From Bremia lactucae (Eukaryota > Oomycota > Peronosporomycetes > Peronosporales > Peronosporaceae), in the NCBI RefSeq assembly GCF_004359215.1, contig NC_090622.1:2742775-2806774 (forward strand): a stretch of DNA of 64,000 bases. The letters run 5' to 3'. Both the position numbers and the translations under genes were made by a program. The notes under the pieces are model-generated. The model searched no databases. It was not told the origin of the DNA and saw only the letters and a program-made list of their open reading frames with translations. Below, piece after piece: positions 45,174-58,339 of the stretch. Position 1 is the first letter of the stretch. Every line of letters starts with the position of its first letter.

Positions 45174-48100
45174 AGCCAAAAATGTCCCGTTACACCTGGT
45201 ATATCTTGTTATTCCGTTTAGAAATTAGCTTTCACGCACCGCGTGACCTCGAATGGAGAGCGGTCAAAAGATGAGCTCAACCGTAGGCGGGCCGGCCGTG
45301 AGTGCCACACTTCTCGCTCTGCTAAGAGACGATCAACGCGGCTATAGCCGAGTTTATCCAAAGTGAACTCGATGCGGGCCGGAACAAAATATAATCGCTT
45401 TACCAGCTAGGCTCTCAACACGCGAATTGTTGTGACAGCATCATTCACATACTGCTGGGTGGCCGACGCATGCGCGTCGACCCGAACGCTTAAAGATACA
45501 ATATCCGAGATCAAAGCAGTCGAAAGAGACTCCATGTTAAGATGGCTTGTCGAACTAGATGAAGCCACTGAAGCTCGCCGCATCAAGGGTGAATGCGAAA
45601 AAGCGAAGTTCAGCATGTACAACTCGGTCAAATTTGGACCTTAGGGCTCAAGCTTCACGACTCATTCGCGATTAAATCGTATGAAATCATTAAGACTCTG
45701 CTCAGACAAACGTGTGGGCCACCACGACCGGAATTAAGGGCTCGACTAGAGCTCCTAAATTCAAATTAAAGCAAGCGTGTCCTACACGCTCACGCCCAAC
45801 ACAAACGATACATTTGTAAGTTGTATCGTGAGTACGCAAATTACAGTAGTCATGTGGATAGTCCCGTCAAGATCCTGCTATTCTGTCTAAACCCTGAGAC
45901 GCTATATCATGTGATCTCTGTAGCGGAACAGGGCGTCTGCGTGAAACAAGCTTTCGTCCAGTCGGATTACTATCGTCTACTAAGACGACAACAGATCGAA
46001 GGTCCAGACCAATGGACTTCAGTTAAGTTGAGCGAAAAACCTTGCTTTTCAAATTACAACCGATTGTAAAGGTGCAATCGCTGATAGAAGATAGGGCATT
46101 GTAGTAATAGGTGTAGTACCCGCACCTAGTGCCAGGAAACTCTGAGCGAAACGACACTTTCCGCTAGGAATAGCGGAGGACGCAGGTCGGTCGCTGTTGC
46201 AGAATCGCAATGGTGAGGCGGACCGTAAAAATAACGGCCGTGATCAGCATCTGCTGGTAACTTGCAGGCCTTAGTGATCGTCACCACCTTGCAAATCGAA
46301 ATGACAAAGGATATTTTACTTCGGATCTAGTCGGTTGTTGGGCGTCGAACAATTTTATTCGACTCAATCGCTTGAGTATGATAGGCTCAAGTTCGTTGAG
46401 CGTGATATACCTCATAGCTCGTCTTGCAATAGGCGTATCGGTAAGCGTTCAAATATGTAAAGTTGATATTCAATACACGTTACTGGTAAACAGTACGGTG
46501 TTGAATGAAAATCTTGATTTAAACCATGCTCATAAAATACAAGCCATGCATTTGTTGGCAGCATCAATTTGCTACGATGCCTGTCTCTTGTTCATCAGAT
46601 GACCATTTGAAGACCGTATTGGAGCGTCCACAAGCGTGTGGGTGCACTACGAATGAGCGGGATGATCTCACTTGTGGTTCTGTCGTGCGAAGGACTGCAC
46701 AAAACCTCAGTGTGACAACTCACCACACTGGGGAGTTAGACACCGACGTCTGCGCACAAGCACAGACAGGGACGAAGATCCTCCTCTCGAATTAGGCAAA
46801 TGGACCGGGACAAGAGCACGCCTAAAAGGCCAGCATCCAATGATGAAAAATAACGCCTTCCTGTAAGACACATTGCGAAAAATCTAGATCAACTGGAGTT
46901 TCGATCGAAGAGGGACTCGCTGTGATTACAAAACGCAGCTCAAGGCAATTATGAGATATACTTTCCAGATAGACAATGGTATAAGTCCCCAATTTTTTAA
47001 GGGAAAAACCGTGAGGCTGACGAATAAGTCGCCAGAAACCTGTGGAAATAAGTTTGTAGGAGTAACCAGGACGATGAATGTCTCAATTAACAACGGACCA
47101 AGTGTAGGCGCTTGTACACTTGATCTGAAAGCGCCTCCGAAGTTGAACTCGAAGCTAGTTTAAATGACAACGCAAGAACTGAGTTAATTATTGCGTGACA
47201 TGTGTCGTGGCAAAGTCAATCATATCAGTTTACTCGTCACAAAAGATGAATACGTGGCTGATATTCGGTCGACAACAGTAATCCTGAGAACGAACGGGAC
47301 TTTTGCAGCTCGGCAAATGTCCTCGATGAGAAGACTCGGATTGAATGTTCTACGTCTGAATCTTAGAAGTCGCAAAAAAAATTCTTTGTTTAAGAATTTG
47401 ATTAAGTTACCTGAATCCTTACCATGCAAGTAGAAAGGTATTTGATACGAGATCGACCTTGTATCAGGCTCGAATTACTGTGTCATGAAGCAGTGGCCAC
47501 TACCTTGTAAACAGGGTGTAACGATCGGCAAGCTCTTTGTCGATCGCTGAGCAGCGGGCAATGTGAGGGAGTCAATTTCGGCTTATTGCTCTCCAGCCTT
47601 CGGTGTGGTTAAGGACACAGGAGTATGACGGATAGTGAAGTTGAATGCTGCAACGGTGCCTGCTCAAAGCCGATATCGAGAAGGGACGTCATAATTGATA
47701 ATATGTCAAATTGTACCAACTTTAAGTTTGATGGATGGCTACGGCCAGATCCTCATGCGTGGATAGAATATCCCGTTCGCTACAGTAAGTGGTATTAAAG
47801 CGGCTACTTCTGCCACAGGGTCTTAGTAATGCCCCTGCAAGATGTGTAATCAATCTGTTGAGATCGGCAAGATTTCGCATAAAGTTACTTTGATGACGTC
47901 TTCGTTCATAGCAGAGCCATGGACGGAAAGTCAGAGGTTGAAGTATATCGTCTTCACATACAAAAGGGCCTAACCTGTATGGACGTGCACAAGTTGCATG
48001 CAATTTACAAGCAGTATATATTCGCTGCAAACGAAATCCTAATTCTTGAATGCTTCGTGGGTAGATACGGTGTACGCCCTCATCCTGAAAAGATCAATGC

Positions 48101-50180
48101 GATCTTCTACTGGCCTGATTAGGTCGGTGTAAAGAAAATTCGAAAGTTACTCGGCTTAGCGGGTACTAACACAAGTACTTCCGTAATTATGCCGAAAGGA
48201 CCTTACATCTCTCTTCTTTGAAAAGTTGTCATGGAACGCTGTTTTCAGCGTTCCTTTGAGGGAGTCAAGCAAATTTAATTACAATTGCCAATCGTGGCGA
48301 TTGCTGACCAAAAAAGACCATTCATGTGGTCTGTGACGCAACCGATTTTGAAATCGGCTGTGTGTTAATGCAATAAAAACACAGACGGCGCAGTGCGCGT
48401 CTACTGCCATCAATCGTGCCAGCTTTAACAAGCCGAACGCAACAATCCAGTGCATGACAAGGAGCTTCTTGCCATGAAATATGCACTGGCTGAGTTAAGG
48501 GTCTATCTAGACCGCTCATTGTTTATACGGACCATGCGTCTTTATGCACGGCCGTAAACAGTCCCCCCTTGTCGCAAAGGCTGACAAGATAGTTATCTTT
48601 CTTCGCGGACTTCAAATTTCCCGTGGAATACAAATCAGGACGACTTAATGTTGCCGCTGATGCCCTTTCACGCCGCCAGATTTTGATCCAGCTGCACAAA
48701 ACAACAGTTAAGCCCACTGTTGCAATCTCAAAGAGATACCTCGCGGATACGTCTACTCTTTTACTAGTTGGAGCGAATTCTTGCAGATGGTAGAATTTGC
48801 TTTAATAATTCAGTGCAGACTTCTGCAAAGCATACACCATTTTCGTAAACGCATTAAACACCATCCAAGTATTCCGACCTTGCTGGAGAGTGACTTTAAT
48901 TTAAGGAGGGAGGGATTCGCTCGAGCAAAGAAAAATCCAGGTCTTCCTTATCTCGATTGACTCAACAGCCAATGCGAAGGATATTAATTTCATTCAATCA
49001 ATATTGGAAAGGACAAACTCAGTAATAGCGATAGGGCTATTACTGAATTTGCTAACGATGCTGAAAATTTAGCATCGAAAACAATAATGTTAGTGAGAAT
49101 AGTTTTGCTCTCACTAATGAGATAAATAAAATCTCCGCAGTGCGCACCGGTCACACTGGAGACAAAATCAAAACCGAGCAGCAATATAATTCCTGCTGGC
49201 TAGTGAAACAGCCTTCCGTTTCGTACAGGATTCCATCGCTGAGGCGGTGGACCGACATGGAAGAATGTTTGCTGTTCCATTTTTGTCAGAGTTCAAAAGC
49301 CGAACTCTGACAAAAAATGAAAGAGCAAACAATCTTTCATTTAATGTTATTGATCTATTCCTACTGTCGACAATAAACCTACCAAAACATGTAGTGGCGA
49401 ATGTTTTCTGTAGTGCACCGCCAAGGCAATGCCCTTACGATCGAGCTTCCGCGTTGGACGCGTACGCATCCTAAGTTTAATATCGAACGTCTCCGCCCGT
49501 ACCATTCGTACGAGCTTCTTTCGATTCCTAATTGAACCACCCGGTCTAAGGCAACCGCAAAAGCCTAGAGTCCCGAGCCAAAGTCTGGCGGTCCCGAGAG
49601 AAAGCATGATAGTAGTCTTGCTCTAACGAATTAGACGTTCTTCTTCATCCTCCAAGATAAAATCTTTTGACGAGCTGTCACCACATCGTTTTGAAGAGAC
49701 TGATTATCCGTTCGTTTGCAAGATGATCAGCCGCAACTTCCGCACAACTTTTCAATTGGTCACGAGAAATACCGTCGACTGTCGTCACTAATTTCGACGA
49801 TGAGATCGTTCGTGATCATCGGGTTCTGCAAATGAGGCGAACCCGCTTTTTCCTACCCCTCCACATCTTTTGACGGATTCGAGTAGTGAAAAGTGTTTCC
49901 TCGCTTAATGCTTCTTCCAATTGGAGTAGAAGGTGACGTACTCCCCATAGTAGACGCATGACCGTCTACTGAAACATTTGCATCACTCGCAGCTATACTG
50001 AGCTGTGTAGCGGTCAGCTTTAAGGCTTTACAGCTCATGCGGACGGGTTTTGATATCATGCGCAAGTATAAGTTGGAATTGAATAATACCAACGAGTGGT
50101 TATTTACAATAAGAGACATAATAATATTGTCGGTCGCCCTGCATCAGTCATTATAGTGAATTTTATGAAAGAGGGGGGGG
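45174..50180 (+). mobile_element. Ty3/gypsy family B element, copy C (decayed)
   Basis: A stub of the 5' LTR (TGTCCCGTTACA, 45183-45194) precedes a TGG primer-binding site at 45198. Gag pieces follow to about 46100, the protease region to about 47000, and RT (47400-48120, with the YFDD catalytic motif still readable near 47894 and FAANEI... VRPHPEKI at 48030-48100). RNase H is at 48300-48700 (HDKELLAMKYALAELRVYL). At about 48740 the RNase H end jumps to the late integrase, so most of the integrase is deleted. The C-terminal remnant reaches 49750. A purine tract at 50168-50180 abuts the 3' LTR. Confidence 0.85.
50168..50180 (+). promoter_or_regulatory. Polypurine tract of family B copy C
   Basis: AAAGAGGGGGGGG directly before TGTAACGGGG, the start of the 3' LTR. 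Confidence 0.75.
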
Positions 50181-50950
50181 TGTAACGGGGGGGTTCCCTA
50201 TTTCGTGAATATTATTTCCGATAAGAGAATTATTAAATATAATTTTCTATTAAAAGGATCCTAATGAAGAAGTTCAAAATAGTGTGTTTTCATCTTTTTT
50301 TTGACTTGAGAGTTTCAACATATACCAAATTTGGTTATTTCGACGCAAAAAGGAATTAGCTTATTAATTGGTTAGCTCAATTTAAATCATCCCCGTCAAT
50401 CGTTATATGACATGATTAGGAGGCGTATTGCATAGTTTGTTATTAATAGTAGATAGATGGTCGTTACGGAAGATCTTAATATTTTAAAGGAGCCGGTATA
50501 GCCACACACACCTTTTAGTCTAACCACACACCCTTTCTCTCCGTCTTTATTGAAAAAAACGTCATATTAAATTTTTTCACTGTATGGGTCATTCCACAGC
50601 ATCCAAAAATCAACAGGTATATCATTAGGATCATCTTTAGATAGCCCTTTTGGCCTTTAAAAAATAACCCCGCATAAATTAAATTAGGGAACCGCTATAG
50701 CCATACACCCTAAGTAGCTAATATGAGAGTAATGTAATGGGTGTGGCTGCCCCTGGGCACACCAAAAACCTTGTTTTCGTTTGGCAATGTTAAATGTACG
50801 TTTTTTAACAGGTGAGAAAGAGCCAAGAGATACCGCAATTGATTGGCAAGTCATAAATAGAGCGTTAAAAAGAAAAATACAAAGTGATCTAAAGGTCCTT
50901 AGTTCACGAGGGGTTAAACTAAGCCTCCAATCTCCGTATCTTCTTAAGTG
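50181..50950 (+). repeat. Family B 3' LTR and flank
   Basis: Begins TGTAACGGGG. The far boundary is not determinable because no second complete family B LTR is present. Contains two similar blocks around TATAGCCA (50500 and 50700). No gene. Confidence 0.55.
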
Positions 50951-50989
50951 AGTACCTTTCTAGATATCTCTTCTTTGTAAATCTGTCTT

Positions 50990-52700
50990 ACCACGTCGAG
51001 GCTAATTCTGTCGTAGGTGATGGATGCCCATCCGCAGAGCGGTGCAAGTATAGTCATTTTTTTCAGCACTTCCTCCCACCGCTACTGCATATTATTCGCT
51101 TTCTTCTTTCCACTTGCTTCAGGCAAAAAGTTTAACGTCTTGGGTTCTTGTCCCTTGGTCAACATGTCAGCAAGTTGATGCTCCGTTTCAACGTTGTCAA
51201 TCTTGAGCGTTCCGCACTCCACGTTCTCGCGAATAAAATTATGATGGATATCACATGCTTCGTTCTTGCATGATATCCAGCATTATTTCTTGTCCAATCG
51301 CTCCTTGGTTATCTTCCCTGAAAAGCGTTCCTCTCACTTGCTCGAGACCCATGTCCTTCAGCATAGAATGCGCCCAAAGCACCTCTTGTGTGCAGAGGCT
51401 CAGAGCCATGTATTCATTTTCGGCGGAGCTGAGAGCAACAGTCCTTTGAAGCATAGCCTTAAACACCATTTGAACATTTCCAAGAATTACAATGACTCGA
51501 GAGATGGAACGCCGGTCATCTGTGTTGCTGCGCCAGTCAGCATCCGCCAATGCCTCGGTAGTAATCATCCTGGAACCTCCGTCGTACATAATGCCGTAAT
51601 CTCGAGTTGACTTCAGATATCGAAGAGCGTGAAACGCCGCCTTCCAGTGCTGCACGCTAGGGTTTGCTAGGAAGCGTGACAACTGCGTCACCATATACGC
51701 GATATCTGGTCGCGTACACGTCGTGATGTTCATCAGATATCCGATTAAGGAACGGTAAGGTCTTGATCTCACGTAGAGAATAACGAAGATCACGTCTTTG
51801 CCATAACGCTTCATGCAGTCGCAATGGACAAATTCGCACTTCTTGAGCTCAAGCTCTAGCATAAATCATAGATGGTCTTATTTCACGTGCGAGGCTACTG
51901 CTGTAGCCCGTACAATGTCCGTTCCAGTTTGCACACATAGTCTGGATCGACCGTATCACTAAAACCATCTGGCTGCACCATGTAGATGTCCTCGTCGATC
52001 TTGCCATTGAGAAAAGCTGTCTTCACGGCTATTAAATGGACAGTGAGTCCGTACTTGGCAGCAAAACTGAGCAGAATTCGTGGACACAGGCGTCAACGAT
52101 TCTTCGTAGTCGATGCTAAAGGTCTATGCAAAGCCTTTGGCTACTAGACGCGTCTTGTGCCGCTCAACCTTACCATCTCAATGTTTCTCGACGCGAAAAA
52201 CCCATCAATTACCAATTGGCTCGCGTCCTCTTGGTAGCGAACCAATTGGTAATCGATGGGTGTTTCGGCCAAGATATAAAGTCTTTTACTTTTGACGTGA
52301 TTCCATCTTCGAGTTGCATGCTTCTTGCCTTTGCTGGATTCCATCGCCGACTTGAATGTGGTCGGCGTTTCTCCCACCGAGACTACAATGTACGCGGACT
52401 CAAAATAGTGTGCCACAACAGACATTTCTTCGAGCGATTGATATCGACTGTATCGCCTTGGCTTTGGAACCTCGGCTTCTTTCGAGTAAGTGAGTCCTCT
52501 GGTGGCGCTTGTTCTTAGGCTCAATTTCTTCGTCTCGCTCGCGCTCTAAATTTTTGGGCTGTAGGAGTCGTAATCGGCCAAGGCATCACCATCTTGAAAG
52601 GCGATCTTGCTATTTTGGCGGACGCATTTCCAATTGTCAAACACGTCTTTCCTAGAGTTTGCATCGCGACTCAGGAGTACACGGCCACTCTCAAACTCTT
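50990..52700 (-). mobile_element. Ty1/copia element 2 (internally deleted)
   Basis: Minus strand: end of integrase (ESGRVLLSRDAN near 52660), RT N-terminus with several frames (KVERHKTRLVAKGF near 52140; KTAFLNGKIDEDIYMVQPDG near 52010), a deletion removing the YVDD region, then the RT end and RNase H at 51862-51251 (RPYRSLIGYLMNITTCTRPD, ALSSAENEYMALSLCTQE). A 30-bp fold-back lies at 52195-52266 inside the RT. Confidence 0.85.
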
Positions 52701-52704
52701 CCAA

Positions 52705-54260
52705 TCGATACGCTTTTAATATTTCGAGAAGCCTCTCATTTCAGCAAGTTCATCTTCTGTAGTTGGTGACAGCATCTTCGACAGATTCATGTCAAGAGCG
52801 CATGGGTTCTCAAACGTCTTTGCGCTTTGCTGATTGAAGCGTTCTACCTCGTCATCGATGTGTCGTCTTCGCTTGGTCATGAGGGTTTCTTTAATCTTGT
52901 AATAGTCAATCTTCATACCCAAAATAAACTCTACCGTGCCCGGCTCTTTCATTTAAAGGTATTTTAGAGGCATCTTGACTTTATGAATCCCCTCGCTCGT
53001 TCTGCAGCGATGATCATATCATCCACGTAGAAACACACGTATACACGAATCTTTATTGAGTGTACTGTACAGAAACACATTGGTCCGCACCACAGCTCTT
53101 GAAACTATTTTTCAAAAATACGTGTTAAATTGTCGTGTTCCAAGCTTTTGCTGCTTGCTTCAAGCCGTAAATAGCCTTCTCTTGCTTGCATATCATGCCC
53201 TTAGCGTTCTTCACACCTAATAGAACTTCCATGAATGCCATTTCCTTTAAGCCACTATTAAGGAACGATGTATCTGCGTCCAGCTGCTCCATAGAATAGC
53301 CGGCTGCCGCACCCACAGCAAGTACATCTTGTATAGAGTTCATGTTTGCCAATGGCTATAATATTTCAACGAGGTCGACTCCAAACTTCTGCTTGAACCC
53401 TTGAGCTACCAAGCGAGCCTTGTATCGAATCACTCGATTATTTTCGTCACGCTTATTAGCGAATACCCAACGGCATTCGATTAGGGAAATAAGAGTCCTT
53501 GTCTGTTCTTGGCGTGCGACTGAAGCTCTTCATTAATTGCCGGCTAATTCACCACTGGAACTAGCCTCTGCATACGTGTTTAGCGTGTTTTTAACGTCAT
53601 TAACGCTCGCAGCATATGCCAGTACTACCTCGGCGAGCAAGCCTTCTTCGAAATTTCTGGCACGCTTCGGTGATTAAGGTTCATCGCTCCAGTCGTACCG
53701 ATGATTGTCATTACCGACCGAACTATTTTCTTGTAGAAATGGGGGCTCTCTGGTACGTCTCGAGTTCCCCGCCTCGGGGTGAAACACCAAGCGGTCGTCA
53801 TGAACACGTTGTGGTGGTAGTCGATACTCTGTCAGCTCCTGTCCAGTTGAATTTATATCTGGTGTGGTCAGTTGTAGATGCCTTAGTTCTTGCTCGGCTT
53901 CCATCTCGTTCATTTCCACATCCAGTACAGGTTCGTCGGCAGATTCATGGGCTCGAGCCTTGACTGCTGGTGCTCCTCAGGTAGGAAGGCGCTTTCAGCA
54001 TCATTGTCTTTGGTTACATATATCACCATTTCAGGCTGCGGCAACTGCGTGTCATTTATACCGCCCACCTATCGCACGTCCAATTTTACCGAACGTGAAA
54101 CTTTGACCTTAGAAGCATCGTAGTCAAATAGACGGTAATCTTTTGCGTTCTCGGCGTATCCTAGGAACATACAGTGATAACTCTCGGACTCGACTTTCGT
54201 CCACGTCACATCGTCGATATGAACATATCCTTTCGGTCCAAACACACGCAAGTGATCGTT
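52705..54260 (-). mobile_element. Ty1/copia element 1 (truncated at both ends)
   Basis: Minus strand: integrase C-terminal block at 54251-54069 (GPKGYVHIDDVTWTK, YHCMFLGYAENAKDYRLFDY), an acidic linker, RT start near 53480 (NRVIRYKARLVAQGFKQKFG), KAIYGLKQAAKAWN at about 53180, the catalytic FYVDD at 53018-53032, and the RT end at 52952-52716. It stops at MRGFSKY, where element 2 begins. Gag and the integrase core are missing. Confidence 0.85.
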
Positions 54261-54318
54261 TCAGGGATTAGCTTTGAACCCCAACAAGGAAGGCGTCGAG
54301 TCAGCATGTGCCGTGTCC

Positions 54319-54350
54319 ATAAATAGGTATAGACCATTATACCTATTTAT
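54319..54350. repeat. 13-bp perfect inverted repeat at the copia/gypsy boundary
   Basis: Arms 54319-54331 and 54338-54350 pair perfectly around a 6-nt loop. It sits where copia sequence ends. Confidence 0.9.
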
Positions 54351-54651
54351 TCCGCAGACTAATCAGCTGTAGGAGTAATCAAAGAGAGAGTTACAGATAT
54401 GATAGAGATAAAAATTCATTTACATGTTTAGTATTAGATTATAATTAAGTTAGCATTTACAAAGATAGAACAAGAGACACTTAATTATATTTAATACAGT
54501 TTTCATTTTACCCTCTCCAGCTAGTTACCATAAGAGAAGTCTTCCTCTGCACGTACTTGTGAACGTGAAATAACGTAGGGCACCACTCGCAACTAAAGCA
54601 GTGCGAAGTGGACTTGAACTGAATCAGTACAAGTCGTAGTGGCCCGTTACA
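54351..54651 (+). repeat. Family B 5' LTR fragment
   Basis: Ends GGCCCGTTACA at 54651, followed two bases later by a TGG primer-binding site. The upstream LTR boundary cannot be placed; the copia element probably truncates it. Confidence 0.55.
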
Positions 54652-54653
54652 CC

Positions 54654-54672
54654 TGGTAGCACTTTGTAGTCC
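54654..54672 (+). promoter_or_regulatory. Primer-binding site of family B
   Basis: TGGTAGCACTTTGTAGTCC, two bases after the 5' LTR. It differs from the family F site after the first six bases. Confidence 0.6.
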
Positions 54673-54701
54673 GTCCAAGGACCACACTTCTCACATCTAA
54701 C

Positions 54702-55824
54702 ATGGACATGTTAGATGATAGTGGGAATACGCATCACGTTTCCGCTGAAAGTTACTCCTTTCTAAGTGATATAGAAAGGAGTGCGGTTGTACGAATGAGT
54801 TCGACCGTACTAAACGATGCAATCTTAACATTGCTGTCCAACTTAGACAGAGATGTCCTCCATTCAACCATCGCCAAGTTCATACAACACGAACTTTACG
54901 AGATGAAGGAAAAAGTAGCCTTGCTGAATCAGCAAGGCTCTCAATAGGCGGAACTGTTGAGGTTACAACAGGAACAGACCCCTGTACCTGGGACGACGCA
55001 AACGCGTCGTCCCGAAACTTTAAAGATTGACATCTATAAGTATAGGAGAGTCGAAAAAAACTCCCTCTTGAGATGGTTTGTCGAGTTGAACGATGCCATA
55101 AGGGCACGTCACATCATCGACGAGCAAATGCAAGTCGCATTCGCTAAATCAAATCTGGCAGGTCGTGCCAAAACTTGAGCATTTGGCCTGAAGTTGCGCG
55201 ACCCATACGTCTTTGGGTCGCTAGACTTTTAAAACCCGACTCAAACAGACGTTTGAACCGCCTAGAGCTGAGTTCAGAGCTCGTTCAGGGCTTCTAAAAC
55301 TCAAGCAAGGCAAGCGTGATGTTCATGCATATGCCCAGCACATACGACTCTTAGCGAGTTGTATTACAAATAACCCAGTTCATGAACACACGTCGATTAC
55401 GGTGTTCATGCAAGGTCTTACGGATGGTCCCGTAAAGACCCACCTGTTCCGCTTGGAAATGGATACACTTGAAGAAGCAATACCCGTTGCGGAACAGGAG
55501 AACTTTATCTTGAGACAGGCTCAAGCTAGTTCGTCATCATATCGTCCTCCAAGACGACACGAGTTAGGAAGTCCAGAACCCGTGGACCTTTCTTACGTCG
55601 AAAGCGAGAGACCTCGCTTTACGAACAATAAGCGATCGCAGAAATGCCATCGCTGCCAAAAATTAGAACACTATGCTCATGAGTGTAGTGCCCCACGCCC
55701 AGCACCGAAAGGTACTGAACGTAATTTTGGACCGTATGCCAAAAAGGGCAACGGTCGCGAATCCGACGTTGTTGCGAAATCGCAACAGCGAGGCGGACCG
55801 CCAAAAAATGGCCGGGGTCAGTAG
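54702..55824 (+). pseudogene. Gag (family B best copy)
   Basis: N-terminal helical part (LTLLSNLDRDVLHSTIAKF), capsid-like segment (LRWFVELNDAIRARH), then from 55402 LTDGPVKTHLFRLEMDT, a Ser/Pro linker and a complete CCHC knuckle at 55644-55685 (CHRCQKLEHYAHEC). Stops at 54945, 55176 and elsewhere split it. Confidence 0.85.
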
Positions 55825-55939
55825 GGGCGCAACGCCCTACTGATCCAGCAACCTCAAGAGAATTTGCAAATCTCTTGACTAAAGTTGCTCCAGACACACA
55901 ATCATTATGTGTCTCTGCACCTGGTGATGAGGTAACTCT

Positions 55940-56340
55940 TCATCACCTTGAAGTTGAAAGTGGCAAATGACTTGTCACTCAGAGCCCTAGCGGACGGCGG
56001 AGCGTCGAATAACGTTATTCGTCGCCAGTCACTAGAGGGTCCTAGGCTCAAAATATGTTGGGCGCGACATATCTCCAACGAGGATGACGGTGCGTCTAGC
56101 GACAGGCGCATCGATAACAGTAATGAAACGCGTAGTGAAATTTCACTACACGTTAAGAGATTTACAGTATGATGATGATTTCATCGTACTGGATTTGGAT
56201 GACAAATTTGATGTCATCCTAGGTTTACCTTGGCTCAGAAAATACGAGCCAAGGATCAGCTGGCAGCATCGATCCGTAAAGATGCCTGCCACTTGTTCAT
56301 CAGATGGCCATCTGATGAACGTCTTGGAGCGTCCACAAGC
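55940..56340 (+). pseudogene. Retropepsin-like protease (family B best copy)
   Basis: ALADGGASNNVI near 55980-56020 occupies the D-[ST]-G active-site position with D-G-G. The downstream FIVLDLDDKFDVILGLPWL block is the conserved second half. The active-site change may be native or decayed; I cannot tell. Confidence 0.7.
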
Positions 56341-56999
56341 GTGTGGATGTACTACGAGTGAGTGCGATGGCCTCACTTGTGGTACGGTCGTTAGTACAAC
56401 CGCACAAGATCACAGTGTGATTACCAATCACAATGTGGAGTCAGCTGCCGGCGGCTGTGTTAATGCACAGGCAGCGCCGAAGGTCCACCACTCGAAAAGG
56501 TCGAGTGGATTGGGACATGAATGTACGCTTAGTGGGCGACATTCAAGGAGTATACCGGTTGCCCAGAAAGGACAACACGATGATCCAAGGTCGAGTAGAG
56601 AGTCGACCGTAGTGGACCCGACTGTGATAGCGCAATCACACTCGGAAGACGTTGAGGGAAGAGGTCCCCACGTATTTGAGGAGAAATCCCCTCAAATGGT
56701 AGAAGTTACTAGACTTCTAAATCCCGAGGGATTAATCCCCCGGCAGCCTGTGGATAAATCCCATGAAGAAACCGAGACATTAAATGTCTTGGATAATAAC
56801 GGTTCAAGAGTAGGCGCTTATACTTTTGATCTGTATGCGCCTCCGAAGTTAACTTCGGAGATAACTCAAGTACCAACCCTAGAAGTTAAGCGGTTCTTGA
56901 GAGATCTGCATAGTGGTAAAATCAAGCAAATCTGCGTTCTCGTCACAGAGGACGAATACGTGAACGATATTTGGTCAGCGATTATTATTGCAGAGAACG

Positions 57000-58130
57000 A
57001 ACGGGTTCTCAGCAGCTCATCGATGGACGAAAGTGTCCCCGATGTGAAGACTCGGATCGAGATATATATTAGTCAATACTGGGAGTATCGTAAGACAAAT
57101 CCTTTATACACGGATTTGATTGAATTTAAGGATGTATTCCCTGAAACAGTTCCATGCGAGTTCCCTAAGGATAAAGGCACTCGACATGAGATCAAGCTCA
57201 ATATGGACTCGAAGTACTGTGTCATGAAGCAGTGGTCACTGCCTCGTGAACAAGTACTTGCGATCGATAAAGAATTTATCGATCGATTGAAAGCGGGATA
57301 TGTGAGGAAGTTAACCTCCCCACATAGCTCTCTGACCTTCTGTGTGCGAAAGGCCACAGGAGGGTGGCGGATAGTCCACGCATTCAATAAACTGAATGCT
57401 GCAACGGTACCGGCTTAAACACCGATACCTAGAAAATACGGAATCATAGATGGCATGTCTAAGAGTACCATCTTATCGTTTATGGATCTGATGGATGGAT
57501 TTTATCAGATCCTTATGCGAGAACAAGACATCCCGTACACAGCAGTGAGCACTCCCAGTGGGATGCTCTGGGAATGGCTAGTAATGCCATATGGGGCTTA
57601 GTGCAACATTCGATAGATGCGTAACGAATCTGTTGAGACCGGTGCGAGAATTCGCTCTGAGTTATTAACGGTGTATTCGTCTATAGCCGGACTTATGACG
57701 GAAAGACGGACGTGGGAGTTCCTTAAAGTCACGTTTATTCTAAAGCATAAGTTGTACGCAAATCTCAAGAAGTTCATATTCGCTGCAAGCGAAATACCAC
57801 TTCTTGGGTGCAACGTCGGTAAACACGGCGTGCGCCCTGATCCCGAAAAGATCAAGGCATTTACCGATGGTCAGTTCCAGTCGATGTCAAGGGACTTGGA
57901 AAGTTCCTGCGTATTTGCATAAGTACTTCCGCAATTATGCCGAGATGACAGTTCATCTCTCTTGTCTTTGAAAAAAAGACGATAAAACGCTATGGATCGC
58001 CGATTGTCGGCATTCCTTCGAAGGTATCAAGCAAAGCTTGATGCAATCGCCCATCTTCGCGATTGCAGATCAAGACAGACCATTCCATGCCGACCCGATT
58101 TCGAGCCGGCTGCGCGTTCCAACAGTGAAA
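57000..58130 (+). pseudogene. Reverse transcriptase and truncated RNase H (family B best copy)
   Basis: RT blocks LTSPHSSLTFCVRKATGG, WRIVHAFNKLNAATVPA (stop at 57416-57418), DGFYQILMREQDIPYTAVS, then a frameshift at about 57600. The YxDD segment is lost. LYANLKKFIFAASEIPLLG and VRPDPEKIKAF follow at 57755-57860. Only the first part of RNase H remains. Confidence 0.85.
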
Positions 58131-58339
58131 ATAATCCCACTGTTGCAACACTCATTTCAAGTGTTCTGTCATCAACCTTGTTTGATGACTTAAAAAAAAG
58201 CCTACGAAGAAGATAAGGGTCCGTTGCGTTTATTGGATTATCAGATAAATGCATCCGATAATACTTTTTTAATATTTACCGGCTTTATATCGATCGTCAT
58301 CCGATCGATACACAACACGCAACGGCATATTGTATTTCA

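Noticed and set aside
38276..45178. Target-site duplication of family F copy 2
   Set aside because: The five bases on each side (TAGCA and AGCCA) do not match.
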